IMG/VR virus record: IMGVR_UViG_3300015245_000047
Location: 1-45,634 of that record
Strand: one strand, 5' to 3'
Source: a virus
Length of the DNA stretch: 45,634 nt
The translations under genes were made by a program, and so were the position numbers. The notes beneath the pieces were generated by a model. The model was not told the DNA's origin. It searched no databases and worked only from the letters and a program-made list of their open reading frames with translations. Below, in pieces: positions 12,380 to 20,148 of this stretch; position 1 is the first letter of the stretch; the number at the start of each line of letters is the position of its first letter.

Positions 12380-13976
12380 TGGCAGCTTCCCCTATTTCTG
12401 TGTATTGTCTGGTATTCTGATCAAAGATATAACTACCAGCAGGACCAGTCTTACCGATGTCTCTGCTCTTCGAGATCATCAGATGCATGATGCTACTGAT
12501 ATGCGGATCAGCGTTGGTGAGGTCGCGGGTAATATCGATACGCATATCCGCGACTTTACTGATGTATCTACTCCCTCTCGTCTTCCCATCGTCATTGACG
12601 TGAGATACTACGATGAGCGAGAAGTCGAGTTCTTTGACGAGGATTTCGAGTCTTGTGGCGAGATAATCGAGAGCACGGCGTTCATCTTCTCCTGCAAGGC
12701 CAGAAACAGCCATAGTGATGTGATCCAGAAGCACGAAGCGGCACTGACGACCAGATACAAGGAACCGTATGGTGTCAATGAGGGAGTCTGGATCATCTGA
12801 CCCAAAGTGAGAGTAAATGTTAAGACGCTCATCTTTCTTAACAAGGCGGGATATTGCGTCAGCGACCTCAGCAGGGCTGCGAGAGGTATCAGGAAGATGG
12901 ACTGCTTCTCCGATCTCAATTCCTGCCAATGCTTGAAGATGGCGCTTCTTAGGTTCTTCCAGGTAAATGGCACCGACGTTGGCATCGTCAACCTCCTTGA
13001 GCAACTTGTGCTCGATGGCGTGCATTAGTTCCGTCTTACCCACTCCCTCCTGTGCTGTAATGAGTACAACTTCCGCTGTACGGATGCCGTACGTCATCCT
13101 AGTCAACGTAGGGAACGGGTAAGGTGCTCCCCACTTCGGAGGCTCTTTCAGTATATCTCGGAAATCTTCGAGTGAAGATACGATGCGCTCCGGTTGATAG
13201 CGCTTCGAATTCCACCATATCCTTCGTAGATCGTCCACTTCACCTGCGGACAGATACTCGTTGGCATCTTTTCGCTTGGTAAATTGGACGTGATAAAGTT
13301 TGTTGTAATCAAACAGCTTGCTAACTTCTCGGAGAGCACGTCTACCATGCTCGTCGTTGTCGAACGCAAGGTATATGCGTTCAAATGAATTAAGCCATGC
13401 TCTGTCAATAGTGCAATCACGCACAGCAGTAACGCTGCTTTGCACAGAAACGACCGGACCTTTGAGGATTTCGTAGTAGCTGAGCGCATCTGTCTCTCCC
13501 TCGGTGATGGTCACATACTTATGTGCACCAGCAGAGAACTTATCTCTACCAAACAAACCAGCTTTACCAATATCTCCGGTGGTATAAAAGTCCTTTGTCT
13601 CTAGCTTCCTAGTCTTCGAACTGTCTATATACGGAAAGACAATTGATGTGGGCTTACCATCAGCATCAATCTTCGTCTTGGTATCGTAGACAGCCATAGT
13701 CTCTTTGCTGATACCTCTCCAAGGCAAGTATTCATAAGTGAAAGACAAATTAGGTTCCTCAGTAAAATGTGATGATTTATAAAATCCACAGGAAAAACAA
13801 TAACCATGTCCATCATCGTACTCATGGTACGCATCTGAAGATGGACACTTAGGACAAGGAAGCCTACTTTCTACTAGCCTTGAGTTTGGCTTCCCAAGCC
13901 TTGATCTCGGCAGCAGTTTCGAGTAAGTTTCCAACGTCGTCGTATCGTAGTGGGGTGAGAGTGCGCTTTGGGACAC
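12339..13976 (-). CDS. T7 gp4-like DNA primase-helicase, up to 545 aa
   Basis: Bifunctional replication protein: the zinc-binding and TOPRIM primase makes RNA primers, and the RecA-like DnaB-family helicase unwinds at the fork. Seen in order: zinc ribbon CPKC...CFSC (Cys 41, 44, 60, 63), TOPRIM ITEGETDALS (about 157) and AFDNDEHG (about 206), Walker A TAQEGVGKTEL (about 305), Walker B FVLLDHITM (about 410), then the VSHVND and GSRYISKVAD motifs. The start is uncertain: the GTG at 13976 has no ribosome-binding site and overlaps the upstream gene by 113 nt. The first 35-odd residues look unlike protein, and the zinc domain starts just after the upstream stop. Confidence 0.95.
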   Translation of the reverse strand: MSQSALSPHYDTTTLETYSKLLPRSRLGKPNSRLVESRLPCPKCPSSDAYHEYDDGHGYCFSCGFYKSSHFTEEPNLSFTYEYLPWRGISKETMAVYDTKTKIDADGKPTSIVFPYIDSSKTRKLETKDFYTTGDIGKAGLFGRDKFSAGAHKYVTITEGETDALSYYEILKGPVVSVQSSVTAVRDCTIDRAWLNSFERIYLAFDNDEHGRRALREVSKLFDYNKLYHVQFTKRKDANEYLSAGEVDDLRRIWWNSKRYQPERIVSSLEDFRDILKEPPKWGAPYPFPTLTRMTYGIRTAEVVLITAQEGVGKTELMHAIEHKLLKEVDDANVGAIYLEEPKKRHLQALAGIEIGEAVHLPDTSRSPAEVADAISRLVKKDERLNIYSHFGSDDPDSLIDTIRFLVSGRQCRFVLLDHITMAVSGLAGEDERRALDYLATRLEILVKELDFSLIVVSHVNDDGKTRGSRYISKVADMRIDITRDLTNADPHISSIMHLMISKSRDIGKTGPAGSYIFDQNTRQYTEIGEAANDNQISAIQSRAA

Positions 13977-14634
13977 TTAATGGTTTCTCATCAAAATAAT
14001 CTTTGTATGCAAAATCATAGAACTTAGAAGCTTCTTTCAATGCATCCATGATCGTGAAATGCTCGCCGTAGTCGCGAGTGGTGACTTTACCAAACTGAAT
14101 TCCATTGATCAGTTCGTTCCAGTAGTCCGGAACGCCTACGTACATGAACGGAGCGAAGGTTTGATCTTTGGTGCGAGAGGTATGGACGACTTTAGCGTTC
14201 TCATCCATCACTTGAATACGATGAGGAACGCTAATACGCACACGTCTTCGAATGAATTGTACGCCGTTCTCCCAGTGCTTGTCAAGCTCTTTGATCACGT
14301 CTGTGGGGACAGCGAAGACTTCTCCCCTGATCTTACAGTAGGGAGAAACATTATCTCGGTCAGGAAATGGAATAGGGAATGTTTCTGCTCCCAAGTTCTT
14401 TTTCCACATAGAGAAAGCAGACTTGGTGAATGCTTGCCCGAAGTATTCTGCTCCTTTGAGCATCTCCAGCCTACGATGCCCACGCTTCATGTCACCGTAC
14501 ACGAACATGTAGTGAGCTTTCTTCTCCTCCAGCTTCGCAGCATCAGGAGTGTATCTCAGCATCTCCTTCACCTGCTGAAGGAAATTCTGGGAAGGGAAGT
14601 CCGGCATACCAATAAGCTTCTTGAAGACTTGCAT
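13864..14634 (-). CDS. Gamma-glutamylcyclotransferase-like (AIG2/GGCT fold) protein, 256 aa
   Basis: The GGCT/AIG2 signature is visible at residues 41-56, HYMFVYGDMKRGHRRL, followed by GAEYFGQAFT; the family usually shows VYGTLxxG and a later flexible Glu-Tyr-x-R element. IRGEVFAVPTDVIKELDKHWEN and FIRRRV fit the barrel and supply a plausible catalytic Glu. Family members cleave gamma-glutamyl or gamma-glutamylamine bonds to form 5-oxoproline. In phages GGCT domains occur with amidoligases and class II amidotransferases in peptide-modification clusters (Iyer and Aravind's work on amidoligases). The next gene upstream may be such an amidotransferase. The start is supported by GGAGCACA. Confidence 0.72.
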   Translation of the reverse strand: MQVFKKLIGMPDFPSQNFLQQVKEMLRYTPDAAKLEEKKAHYMFVYGDMKRGHRRLEMLKGAEYFGQAFTKSAFSMWKKNLGAETFPIPFPDRDNVSPYCKIRGEVFAVPTDVIKELDKHWENGVQFIRRRVRISVPHRIQVMDENAKVVHTSRTKDQTFAPFMYVGVPDYWNELINGIQFGKVTTRDYGEHFTIMDALKEASKFYDFAYKDYFDEKPLSVPKRTLTPLRYDDVGNLLETAAEIKAWEAKLKASRK

Positions 14635-14774
14635 CGTGTGCTCCTGTCATAGAGGTTGATGAGGTGGAACCTGGTGATGCTGGTGCAATGTGGCCCAAAG
14701 CCAACACCACCAGGCCACTGCGCGCAGAACAGGGTTAGCGAGACCCCTTTCGGTGATCCGTGCGCTAGCTTCTC

Positions 14775-16286
14775 TTACAGCGAGACGACGCGGATCGGAG
14801 CATCATCCTCATCGTCTGTCGCTGCAGGAGTGGGAGCAGGAGTAGCAACCTTCGCAGGCTCAACCTTGGGAAGAGCCGTCGCCACGATGTCTTCGACCTT
14901 GGCAGTCTTCGGGATCGCTGCTTGTGCCATCGCCCATTTGCGACGGAACTCGATGAACAACAGAACCATGAACTTGGGGAAACCCTTGGTTGCGATGTCC
15001 AGGGAAGCGTAAGGCCAGGTCATGATGTCGTCCATGGACAACCCCATTTGCTCAGTAGCTGACGGATACTTCTCCTCTGCTTTCGCCCATTCTGCCGGAT
15101 TCTTGATCAGCTCACCTTGTGCGATTACGTGTTTCTGGAAAACAGGGCTGGCGATGACGGTGAGCAGGTTCTCCGTCTCGAGATCAGTCAAGATCATCTT
15201 GTCGTCGACCGGAGGCTTGGTCGTCTTCGGGTTGATGTCCTTGAAGTCTTTGACCGGAGCAGCCTTCTCCTTCGCCGGCACCAGGGTAGACGGTCCGATC
15301 AGACCGTTGAGCAGACGAATGTGCTCAGGACGGAGAGCAGACTTCTTCACTTCGATGGTCGGACGAGGCTTGTCCTTCCATCCCACCGGAAGCTGAGCAG
15401 TCTTGCCGATGTAGGTGCGATAGAAATCCTTCGCCATCTGCTGATTGTAATCGTTGGGCGGAGCGATCTTGATGACCTCATCCGGAATTGCTGTTGCCGG
15501 TGTCTCCTTCGGAGGAACGACAACAACATCATCGTCATCCGGAACAACCGGAGTTGCCTTCGGACCGGGAGCAACGATGTTGGCGACAGCCGAGGCTGCG
15601 GTGGAAATCATCGAACCAAATTTACTGGGTGTTGCCGCAGTCACATGCACACCTTCGACTGCCTTCGTGCCGAAGTCCATGCCCATCAGGTTGGATGCCC
15701 AACCGAAAGGTGTGGCACCGCCACGCTTGGAGAAGGCGAGCAAGTGACCGTTATCGCGCATCATCACGATCGCACCATCGCCCTTCTTCGGAAGATCCTT
15801 CAGCGTGCCGCTGACCATCGGATTCTGCAGGTCTTCCCAGAGCTTCTTGAAGTTACGGCCGTTGAGGTCCAAGCTGCTCTGCAGCATCGGGATGATCTTC
15901 GTGGTGGCGACGAAGAATGCTGGTGTGTGGGATGAACCAGACGGAGAGAAGTCTTCGATGAAGCCATCTCCTTCGATCGCGCAGACCAGTTCAGGAACTC
16001 CTTCCTTATCGAACAGAACGAACGGCTGCATATCGTCCTTCTGCAGTTCACCTTCGTGCTTGCCGAGCACGATCAGAGTGGGAACTTCGTAGTGCGCCGA
16101 GATGAAATCCTTGATCTCCGCCGCTGTCACTGGACCATAGTGACCGCAATGGAAAATCGGCTTCCCATCCTTCACGCTCTTGAAGGCGAGACCCGAGAAC
16201 GTATTGAAGTTCTTGGTCACCACTTCCAAGTATGCGTCCGGGATTGGATCGGCCTTGGGGTTCATCGCCAGAATAACTTGCTTCAT
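14775..16286 (-). CDS. Possible class II glutamine-amidotransferase-like (Ntn hydrolase) protein, 503 aa
   Basis: The N-terminal 200 residues resemble degenerate class II amidotransferase domains in phages: TFSGLAFKSVKDGKPIFHCGHYG, then DDMQPFVLF with ELVCAIEGDGF, then KGDGAIVMMRDNGHLLAFSKR and FGWASN. The usual Cys at position 2 is absent, so it may be inactive or a distant relative. A Val/Asp-rich linker (PDDDDVVVVPP) joins an unrecognised helical C-terminal half ending in a Pro/Ala-rich acidic tail. ATG 16286 is chosen because CGGAGCACAAG precedes it. Adjacency to the GGCT-like gene supports the idea. The fold call is tentative. Confidence 0.4.
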   Translation of the reverse strand: MKQVILAMNPKADPIPDAYLEVVTKNFNTFSGLAFKSVKDGKPIFHCGHYGPVTAAEIKDFISAHYEVPTLIVLGKHEGELQKDDMQPFVLFDKEGVPELVCAIEGDGFIEDFSPSGSSHTPAFFVATTKIIPMLQSSLDLNGRNFKKLWEDLQNPMVSGTLKDLPKKGDGAIVMMRDNGHLLAFSKRGGATPFGWASNLMGMDFGTKAVEGVHVTAATPSKFGSMISTAASAVANIVAPGPKATPVVPDDDDVVVVPPKETPATAIPDEVIKIAPPNDYNQQMAKDFYRTYIGKTAQLPVGWKDKPRPTIEVKKSALRPEHIRLLNGLIGPSTLVPAKEKAAPVKDFKDINPKTTKPPVDDKMILTDLETENLLTVIASPVFQKHVIAQGELIKNPAEWAKAEEKYPSATEQMGLSMDDIMTWPYASLDIATKGFPKFMVLLFIEFRRKWAMAQAAIPKTAKVEDIVATALPKVEPAKVATPAPTPAATDDEDDAPIRVVSL

Positions 16287-16308
16287 CTTGTGCTCCGTTT
16301 TCATGGGC

Positions 16309-16824
16309 TCATTGCCCAAACTTAGTGGTAGATCTCGCAGCGATCACAGGTGCTTTCGCATCTGCTTCTTGGGTACGGTCAGGTAATGGTGCTGGCCGGT
16401 CGTAGATCCCGGAGAGAATTCGAGAGGCGATACCCAGCTTGGTATCCTTCTTCGGCTTCAGTTCGGGTATCTTCTGAGCAAAGAAGTGGCGATACTCGCT
16501 TGCTGTCTTTGGATCCATGTCTCCCTCGTCGAGAAGCTTAGACATGGTGTCCTCGATGGCATCGGCGAACGCCCTCTGCTGCAGCAGCGTGCGCTCCCTC
16601 CGCATCTCCCGATCCTCTTTCCAAATGTTGTAGCGTATCTTCGTCCATCCCCATGCCTTGGGCATCAGACGAAGCAGACGTAACAACAGATAGAAACAGA
16701 TGAGGGTAACGATCAACCCCGCCCAGAAGCGGTGAGGATCGTATTCATCTGCAAGGGCCATGAACCGCGCAGGAAGTTTACTCAAGTCTAACTCTTCGAG
16801 ATTGTATTCTCCTGAAACACTCAT
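16309..16824 (-). CDS. Single-pass membrane protein, 171 aa
   Basis: AAAGGAGGATGG gives an ideal ribosome-binding site before ATG 16824. After a soluble start (MSVSGEYNLEELDLSKLPARF) comes one membrane helix (FWAGLIVTLICFYLLLRLLRLM, about 34-55). A basic, helical cytoplasmic part rich in Glu/Arg follows, then a Pro/Ala-rich tail. Topology suggests the N-terminus outside. It ends RSTTKFGQ, one of the recurrent Phe-Gly C-termini. Function unknown; it might recruit phage proteins to the membrane. Confidence 0.78.
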   Translation of the reverse strand: MSVSGEYNLEELDLSKLPARFMALADEYDPHRFWAGLIVTLICFYLLLRLLRLMPKAWGWTKIRYNIWKEDREMRRERTLLQQRAFADAIEDTMSKLLDEGDMDPKTASEYRHFFAQKIPELKPKKDTKLGIASRILSGIYDRPAPLPDRTQEADAKAPVIAARSTTKFGQ

Positions 16825-16851
16825 TCCATCCTCCTTTCGTGGATGAGTAAA

Positions 16852-16935
16852 TGGTGCCTGCTGCCGGAGTCGAACCGGCACGCTTGCGCAAGGGATTTTA
16901 AGTCCCTCTCGTCTACCAGTTCCGACAAGCAGGCA
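16852..16935 (-). tRNA. tRNA-Leu (anticodon UAA)
   Basis: A full cloverleaf can be drawn on the minus strand: acceptor GCCTGCT/AGCAGGC, a D arm with TCGG and the AACTGGTAG loop, and anticodon arm AGGGA-CTTAAAA-TCCCT reading UAA. A long variable arm (TGCGCAAGCGT) typical of Leu tRNAs, T arm GCCGG-TTCGACT-CCGGC and an encoded CCA complete it. Its 5' end directly abuts the stop codon of the NYN gene, so it must be excised from a joint transcript. Confidence 0.96.
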
Positions 16936-17493
16936 CTAAGTACCAAACTGAATAGGTTCTTCTCTAAGAGATTCTCTGAAAGGGTAGAGGATCTTCGGTG
17001 CTACCAACTCACTGATATCAAAGAACTCATCTGCCTGTCGACGGAGTTCATCAGCAAGCATGGAAGGTTTTGTCTTGATGGTGGAACAAACAGTCACGTA
17101 TACACCAAGCTTCTGGAGGTTGTCCACCAAATAGGTGAAGTCTCCATCTCCAGTGAACAGCATGATGTGGTCTACATGCTTTGCCATCAGCATCGCATCC
17201 ACCACCATCTCCACATCCATATTACCCTTTACCTTCATCCTTCCAGTATCTTGATTCAAGAACTCTTTGGTATCTTTCACGTTCATGGTGAAACCGTTGT
17301 ACTCCAACCAATCACACAGCCTGATAATAGGATTGTCGTCTTGATTGGGACGAATGGCAGTGTAGTAATATGCACGAAATAGGCCACGCTCCCTCTTCAA
17401 CCATTCAAGCAATAGCTTGTAGTTAATGGTAAAACCAAGGTTCTTTGCGGAAGCATAGAAGTTCGAACCATCGATGAAAGCTGCGGTCTTCAT
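16936..17493 (-). CDS. NYN-domain (LabA/DUF88-like, PIN-fold) RNase-like protein, 185 aa
   Basis: The NYN fold is clear: KTAAFIDGSNFYASAK with the first catalytic Asp (residue 8) and Asn, KGNMDVEMVVDAMLMA with further Asp, and MLFTGDGDFTYLVDNLQKLG with the last acidic cluster. Eukaryotic and bacterial NYN proteins are metal-dependent RNases; LabA-type members in phages are often next to RNA-processing genes. The start is ATG 17493 with CAGGAGCACAC. Its stop abuts the tRNA-Leu gene. It ends EEPIQFGT (shared Phe-Gly tail). Host or phage RNA or tRNA may be the substrate, by inference. Confidence 0.88.
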   Translation of the reverse strand: MKTAAFIDGSNFYASAKNLGFTINYKLLLEWLKRERGLFRAYYYTAIRPNQDDNPIIRLCDWLEYNGFTMNVKDTKEFLNQDTGRMKVKGNMDVEMVVDAMLMAKHVDHIMLFTGDGDFTYLVDNLQKLGVYVTVCSTIKTKPSMLADELRRQADEFFDISELVAPKILYPFRESLREEPIQFGT

Positions 17494-17578
17494 AGTGTGC
17501 TCCTGTTGAATCGACCTGTCATAGTGCAGAAAGAGCCTCAGCCAGCGCGCAGGGGAGTACGCACCAACTGAGGCTCTC

Positions 17579-18214
17579 TCACTCACCGAACCTAGGCATG
17601 TCCTTGGAGGGAGGGACTACAAGGGTAGGTTCGGACTCGGGATCGAATACCTCCGCCCAGATAACGAGCTGGCACTGGAAGTCTCGATATATTGCATGCC
17701 GATCAGTGTAAACGATGGACCTTCTCCACAATCCATCCACACCGTTAACTAACAAAACGTAATGTGTCCCCTGAAAGAACAGCTTCACACGTTTCTCAGG
17801 ATCAAGGTGGATCATGTTCCACGTGTGTATCTTGTGTCTTCGTAATTCACCAGTCCACATAAATTCTACTTGACTAAGCTTGCTTAACAGAGTAGATTTG
17901 ATGACCGAGTCTTTACGGTCAGCACTAATCTTCTCTAGCTTGTCCAATCGTTGCTGTTCATAGTAACGAACAGGCGTAGCGGCGTCATCGATATTGAAGC
18001 ATCGACAGAGGAACTCGAAGTGTTCCACTTGATCTTCAGAGCGGATGCGTGCTCGATACCTGAACACATCCTCTGCACTCGGTGGAATAAGACGCCCACC
18101 AGGAAACACACCAGCTAGTGATGGTCCCTGTTGAGACTTTGGTTTAACTGCTGCTGAAGAGAAACGTTTGTATCTCTTCTGTCTGCCAGATGGCTTAGAC
18201 TTCTTCCAAGGCAT
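17579..18214 (-). CDS. Hypothetical protein, 211 aa
   Basis: GGGGGAAGC precedes the ATG; a promoter with TTGACA-16-TATACT lies 23 bp upstream. The basic N-terminal 30 residues (PWKKSKPSGRQKRYKRFSS) lead into a helical region (VFRYRARIRSEDQVEHFEFLC) and a strand-rich C-terminal half (KRVKLFFQGTHYVLLVNG). It ends PRFGE, matching the Phe-Gly tails of neighbours. No family recognised; nucleic-acid binding is plausible from the basic start. Confidence 0.8.
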   Translation of the reverse strand: MPWKKSKPSGRQKRYKRFSSAAVKPKSQQGPSLAGVFPGGRLIPPSAEDVFRYRARIRSEDQVEHFEFLCRCFNIDDAATPVRYYEQQRLDKLEKISADRKDSVIKSTLLSKLSQVEFMWTGELRRHKIHTWNMIHLDPEKRVKLFFQGTHYVLLVNGVDGLWRRSIVYTDRHAIYRDFQCQLVIWAEVFDPESEPTLVVPPSKDMPRFGE

Positions 18215-18236
18215 TGCTTCCCCCGATTATAATACC

Positions 18237-18264
18237 AGTATACCAACCCTACCGTGTATGTCAA
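18237..18264 (-). promoter_or_regulatory. Sigma-70-type promoter (TTGACA-16-TATACT)
   Basis: Minus-strand -35 TTGACA at 18259-18264 and -10 TATACT at 18237-18242, 16 bp apart; the -35 is extended as TTGACATACAC like the promoter at 19.9 kb. It directly precedes the 211-residue gene and can drive the NYN, tRNA and downstream genes. Confidence 0.8.
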
Positions 18265-18290
18265 ATGACTGCACGCGTAGGAAGTGATGA

Positions 18291-18494
18291 TCAGATATCC
18301 AGATACCAACAGCCTCCGAAACGGTCTGTCCAACATCCCGTGAACTCCTCACGCTCTAATTCACGCATTGGGTCATCCCCTTTGCTGTAGAATTCAACAG
18401 AGATGGTATTACGATCTGGGAACGAATTGATCCAACCACCCCTGAACAAGAAGTGCCAGACATTATCCCCGATCTCAGGTTTGTCATTCCTCAT
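18291..18494 (-). CDS. Small hypothetical protein, 67 aa
   Basis: Beta-rich and Trp-containing (IGDNVWHFLFRGGWINSFP; GCWTDRFGGCWYLDI), with no known domain. The start is one of ATG 18494 or the GTG codons at 18500/18503 just before it; no strong ribosome-binding site distinguishes them, but the stop of the upstream gene lies only a few bases away, implying coupling. The gene precedes the promoter at 18237-18264. Confidence 0.65.
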   Translation of the reverse strand: MRNDKPEIGDNVWHFLFRGGWINSFPDRNTISVEFYSKGDDPMRELEREEFTGCWTDRFGGCWYLDI

Positions 18495-18496
18495 GA

Positions 18497-18652
18497 TCAC
18501 CACCGAAGATCGATCTTATACCCAACAGTCTTTGGGTAGTCTTTCTTCAGTGCAATCATGTGACCAATCATGACTGCAAGTGTCTTCATGATGCCTGAGC
18601 GTAGCTGTATTGTCTCCCCACGCTCATCGTAAGCCTTGATGATTACATGCAT
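18497..18652 (-). CDS. Small hypothetical protein, 51 aa
   Basis: A frame between two small genes, overlapping the previous one by ten bases and ending just before the next. The protein has an N-terminal strand (MHVIIKAYDERGETIQLRSG) and a helix with several Met residues (IMKTLAVMIGHMIALKKDYP). No known family. The ribosome-binding site is poor, so coupling would be needed. It fills what would otherwise be a gap. Confidence 0.5.
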   Translation of the reverse strand: MHVIIKAYDERGETIQLRSGIMKTLAVMIGHMIALKKDYPKTVGYKIDLRW

Positions 18653-18834
18653 GACACTTCATCCGGATGCATGTCTGAGCGCAGCAACATGAATGCGTCT
18701 GCATCCGAGCCGTCGAATACTTTATCAGCAGCACGGATGCACCATAGCTTCGCTTCTTTCTCGTATAGATCGGCCATCCAACACAAGGGTTTTTCCTCTT
18801 TGTTCAGCAACCATATGTTCCATTTGGCGTTCAT
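18643..18834 (-). CDS. Small hypothetical protein, 63 aa
   Basis: TTAGGAGCAC precedes ATG 18834, using the recurrent GGAGCAC ribosome-binding core. The protein is compact and alpha/beta (AKWNIWLLNKEEKPLCWMAD; ADAFMLLRSDMHPDEVSCM), with three Cys and three Trp. No named family fits. It is one of six consecutive small unknown genes between 18.3 and 19.5 kb. Confidence 0.7.
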   Translation of the reverse strand: MNAKWNIWLLNKEEKPLCWMADLYEKEAKLWCIRAADKVFDGSDADAFMLLRSDMHPDEVSCM

Positions 18835-18845
18835 GATAGGTGCTC

Positions 18846-19040
18846 CTAACCATGCAACGCAGCATCACGAAACGAATCCTTGCGCCATGCAGGAGCCTTA
18901 ACAGCCACCGCACCGCCCAAGAAGTTGAGCTTGAATGGCTGATCCGAATCGAACAACCAACACGTAAGCAGATAGTTCATGTGCGTGGGAAATACACACC
19001 ACACGCTACCGTCGTTCGCTACCCTAACCTGGAATCTCAT
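18846..19040 (-). CDS. Small hypothetical protein, 64 aa
   Basis: ATG 19040 has AGGGGAATG upstream; the longer frame before it is Cys-rich nonsense. The protein is beta-rich (MRFQVRVANDGSVWCVFPTHMN; FKLNFLGGAVAVKAPAW) and soluble. No domain recognised. Its start lies within the 3' end of the gene at 19024-19230, giving a short overlap. Confidence 0.65.
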   Translation of the reverse strand: MRFQVRVANDGSVWCVFPTHMNYLLTCWLFDSDQPFKLNFLGGAVAVKAPAWRKDSFRDAALHG

Positions 19041-19230
19041 GGCATTCCCCTGCGATGTTGATAAGTTCACAAAGAAAGTCGATGTTCTCGTTGCTCGTAA
19101 GCAACACGAATGTATGCAACAACAGACGCACACGCGGATGAAAGCGATCCTTCTTGATCGCGTCACGTAAGCCTTCCATCGTGACTATGGGACCGTATTC
19201 ATCGCCCGATGAATTGCGTGGTGTCGACAT
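19024..19230 (-). CDS. Small hypothetical protein, 68 aa
   Basis: AAGGAA eight bases before ATG 19230 supports the start. The protein is mainly helical (GLRDAIKKDRFHPRVRLLLHTFVLLTS), with LCELINIAGEC near the end. No membrane helix or known family. It overlaps the previous gene by 32 nt and the next by 17 nt. Confidence 0.62.
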   Translation of the reverse strand: MSTPRNSSGDEYGPIVTMEGLRDAIKKDRFHPRVRLLLHTFVLLTSNENIDFLCELINIAGECHEIPG

Positions 19231-19510
19231 GCTGCGCATTCCTTGGGCACAGAGGATACATACAGATGCCTGCCTCACCACACCAGCCACAGTTCATGTC
19301 AGGGCAGGTGTAGGTGGTATTCTTCATCCACGGCCACTTGCCGAAGATCACGCCATCACTCAGTGTCCGACACATGATGCGCAGACACTGGTCTTCAGTG
19401 GTCATCAAGGCGTTGTTGTACAACTTGATGACAACATGCACTGCTTCCGCATTAGGTGCGAAAGACTTGAGGATTGTCCCCACCTTAGCTGCTGCAAGAT
19501 ACTTTTCCAT
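19199..19510 (-). CDS. Cys-rich, putative zinc-binding protein, 103 aa
   Basis: GGAGGGAAAG precedes ATG 19510; an ATG four codons upstream is also possible. The first 75 residues are mixed alpha/beta (EKYLAAAKVGTILKSFAP). The last part has a dense Cys cluster (TYTCPDMNCGWCGEAGICMYPLCP), most likely one or two zinc knuckles. Such proteins often bind nucleic acid or inhibit host factors. No named family recognised. Confidence 0.7.
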   Translation of the reverse strand: MEKYLAAAKVGTILKSFAPNAEAVHVVIKLYNNALMTTEDQCLRIMCRTLSDGVIFGKWPWMKNTTYTCPDMNCGWCGEAGICMYPLCPRNAQHVDTTQFIGR

Positions 19511-19682
19511 CTTTCCCTCCATTGATGTGAGAAGTGCTCCGTGATCCTGATCCTGTGTGTGCCCGTTGCCAAACAGCACTCTTGATCATTGCTCTAAACC
19601 TGCACTCCACAGCTCTGCGAGCCTTGAAGTGAGCGACCGGAGGTTGCGTCGACTATGCCGTCGCAGACGCAATTAACGAAGA

Positions 19683-19826
19683 TTACTGCCCAAACTTAAT
19701 CTGCTTGGGTGCGAAAGCAGGATCGTGGTCACGATCATACTTCTCCTCCCACGGTTTCATCTTGGCAGCGGGAGCCTTATACAACTTGCGCTCCCAGAAC
19801 GCTGCAATCTCTTCTTCTCTGGTCAT
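19683..19826 (-). CDS. Small charged protein, 47 aa
   Basis: GAGGGAAATCAG precedes ATG 19826, and a strong promoter lies 50 bp upstream. The protein is charged and helical at first (MTREEEIAAFWERKLYKAP), then has an extended Pro/Asp-rich part, ending APKQIKFGQ. That tail is nearly identical to the end of the membrane protein at 16309-16824 (KFGQ). The role is unknown. The 170 bp downstream of its stop contain a TTGCGTC/GACGCAA inverted repeat and no clear gene. Confidence 0.68.
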   Translation of the reverse strand: MTREEEIAAFWERKLYKAPAAKMKPWEEKYDRDHDPAFAPKQIKFGQ

Positions 19827-19873
19827 CTGATTTCCCTCTCTCGTAAGCCAGAGGTATTTCCAGCCTATTAACC

Positions 19874-19901
19874 ATAATACCACCACTAGGGTGTATGTCA
19901 A
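19874..19901 (-). promoter_or_regulatory. Sigma-70-type promoter (TTGACA-16-TATTAT)
   Basis: Minus-strand -35 TTGACA at 19896-19901 and -10 TATTAT at 19874-19879, 16 bp apart, with the TTGACATACAC extension. It lies just before the 47-residue gene and downstream of the strong terminator at 20149-20178, so it restarts transcription for the 19.8-18.3 kb cluster. The 250 bp between promoter and terminator hold no gene I can support. Confidence 0.8.
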
Positions 19902-20148
19902 ACAGCCACAACTGTTGGATGTTCTAGTCTTACCCACACCCCGTATCAGTGAGCGCTTGCCCCACGAATAACAGCACTCGTAGTATCAGACCTTTAACTC
20001 ACAGCGGTGTAAACACACATCAAAACCAGCACCTATCACTTGTTTAGGGTAGGAATGGATGCCTATCGTAGGACATGGGATTGTGTGCCCGAGGCGGGAT
20101 TAAAATCATATGTTGCGTTGCCGTTATGTTCTTATTGCAGCGCACAAT

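Noticed and set aside
15117-15935. Long plus-strand frame over the 503-residue gene
   Set aside because: It is rich in Arg, His and Cys, typical of an antisense shadow of a GC-rich gene. The minus-strand frame has a ribosome-binding site and sensible composition.
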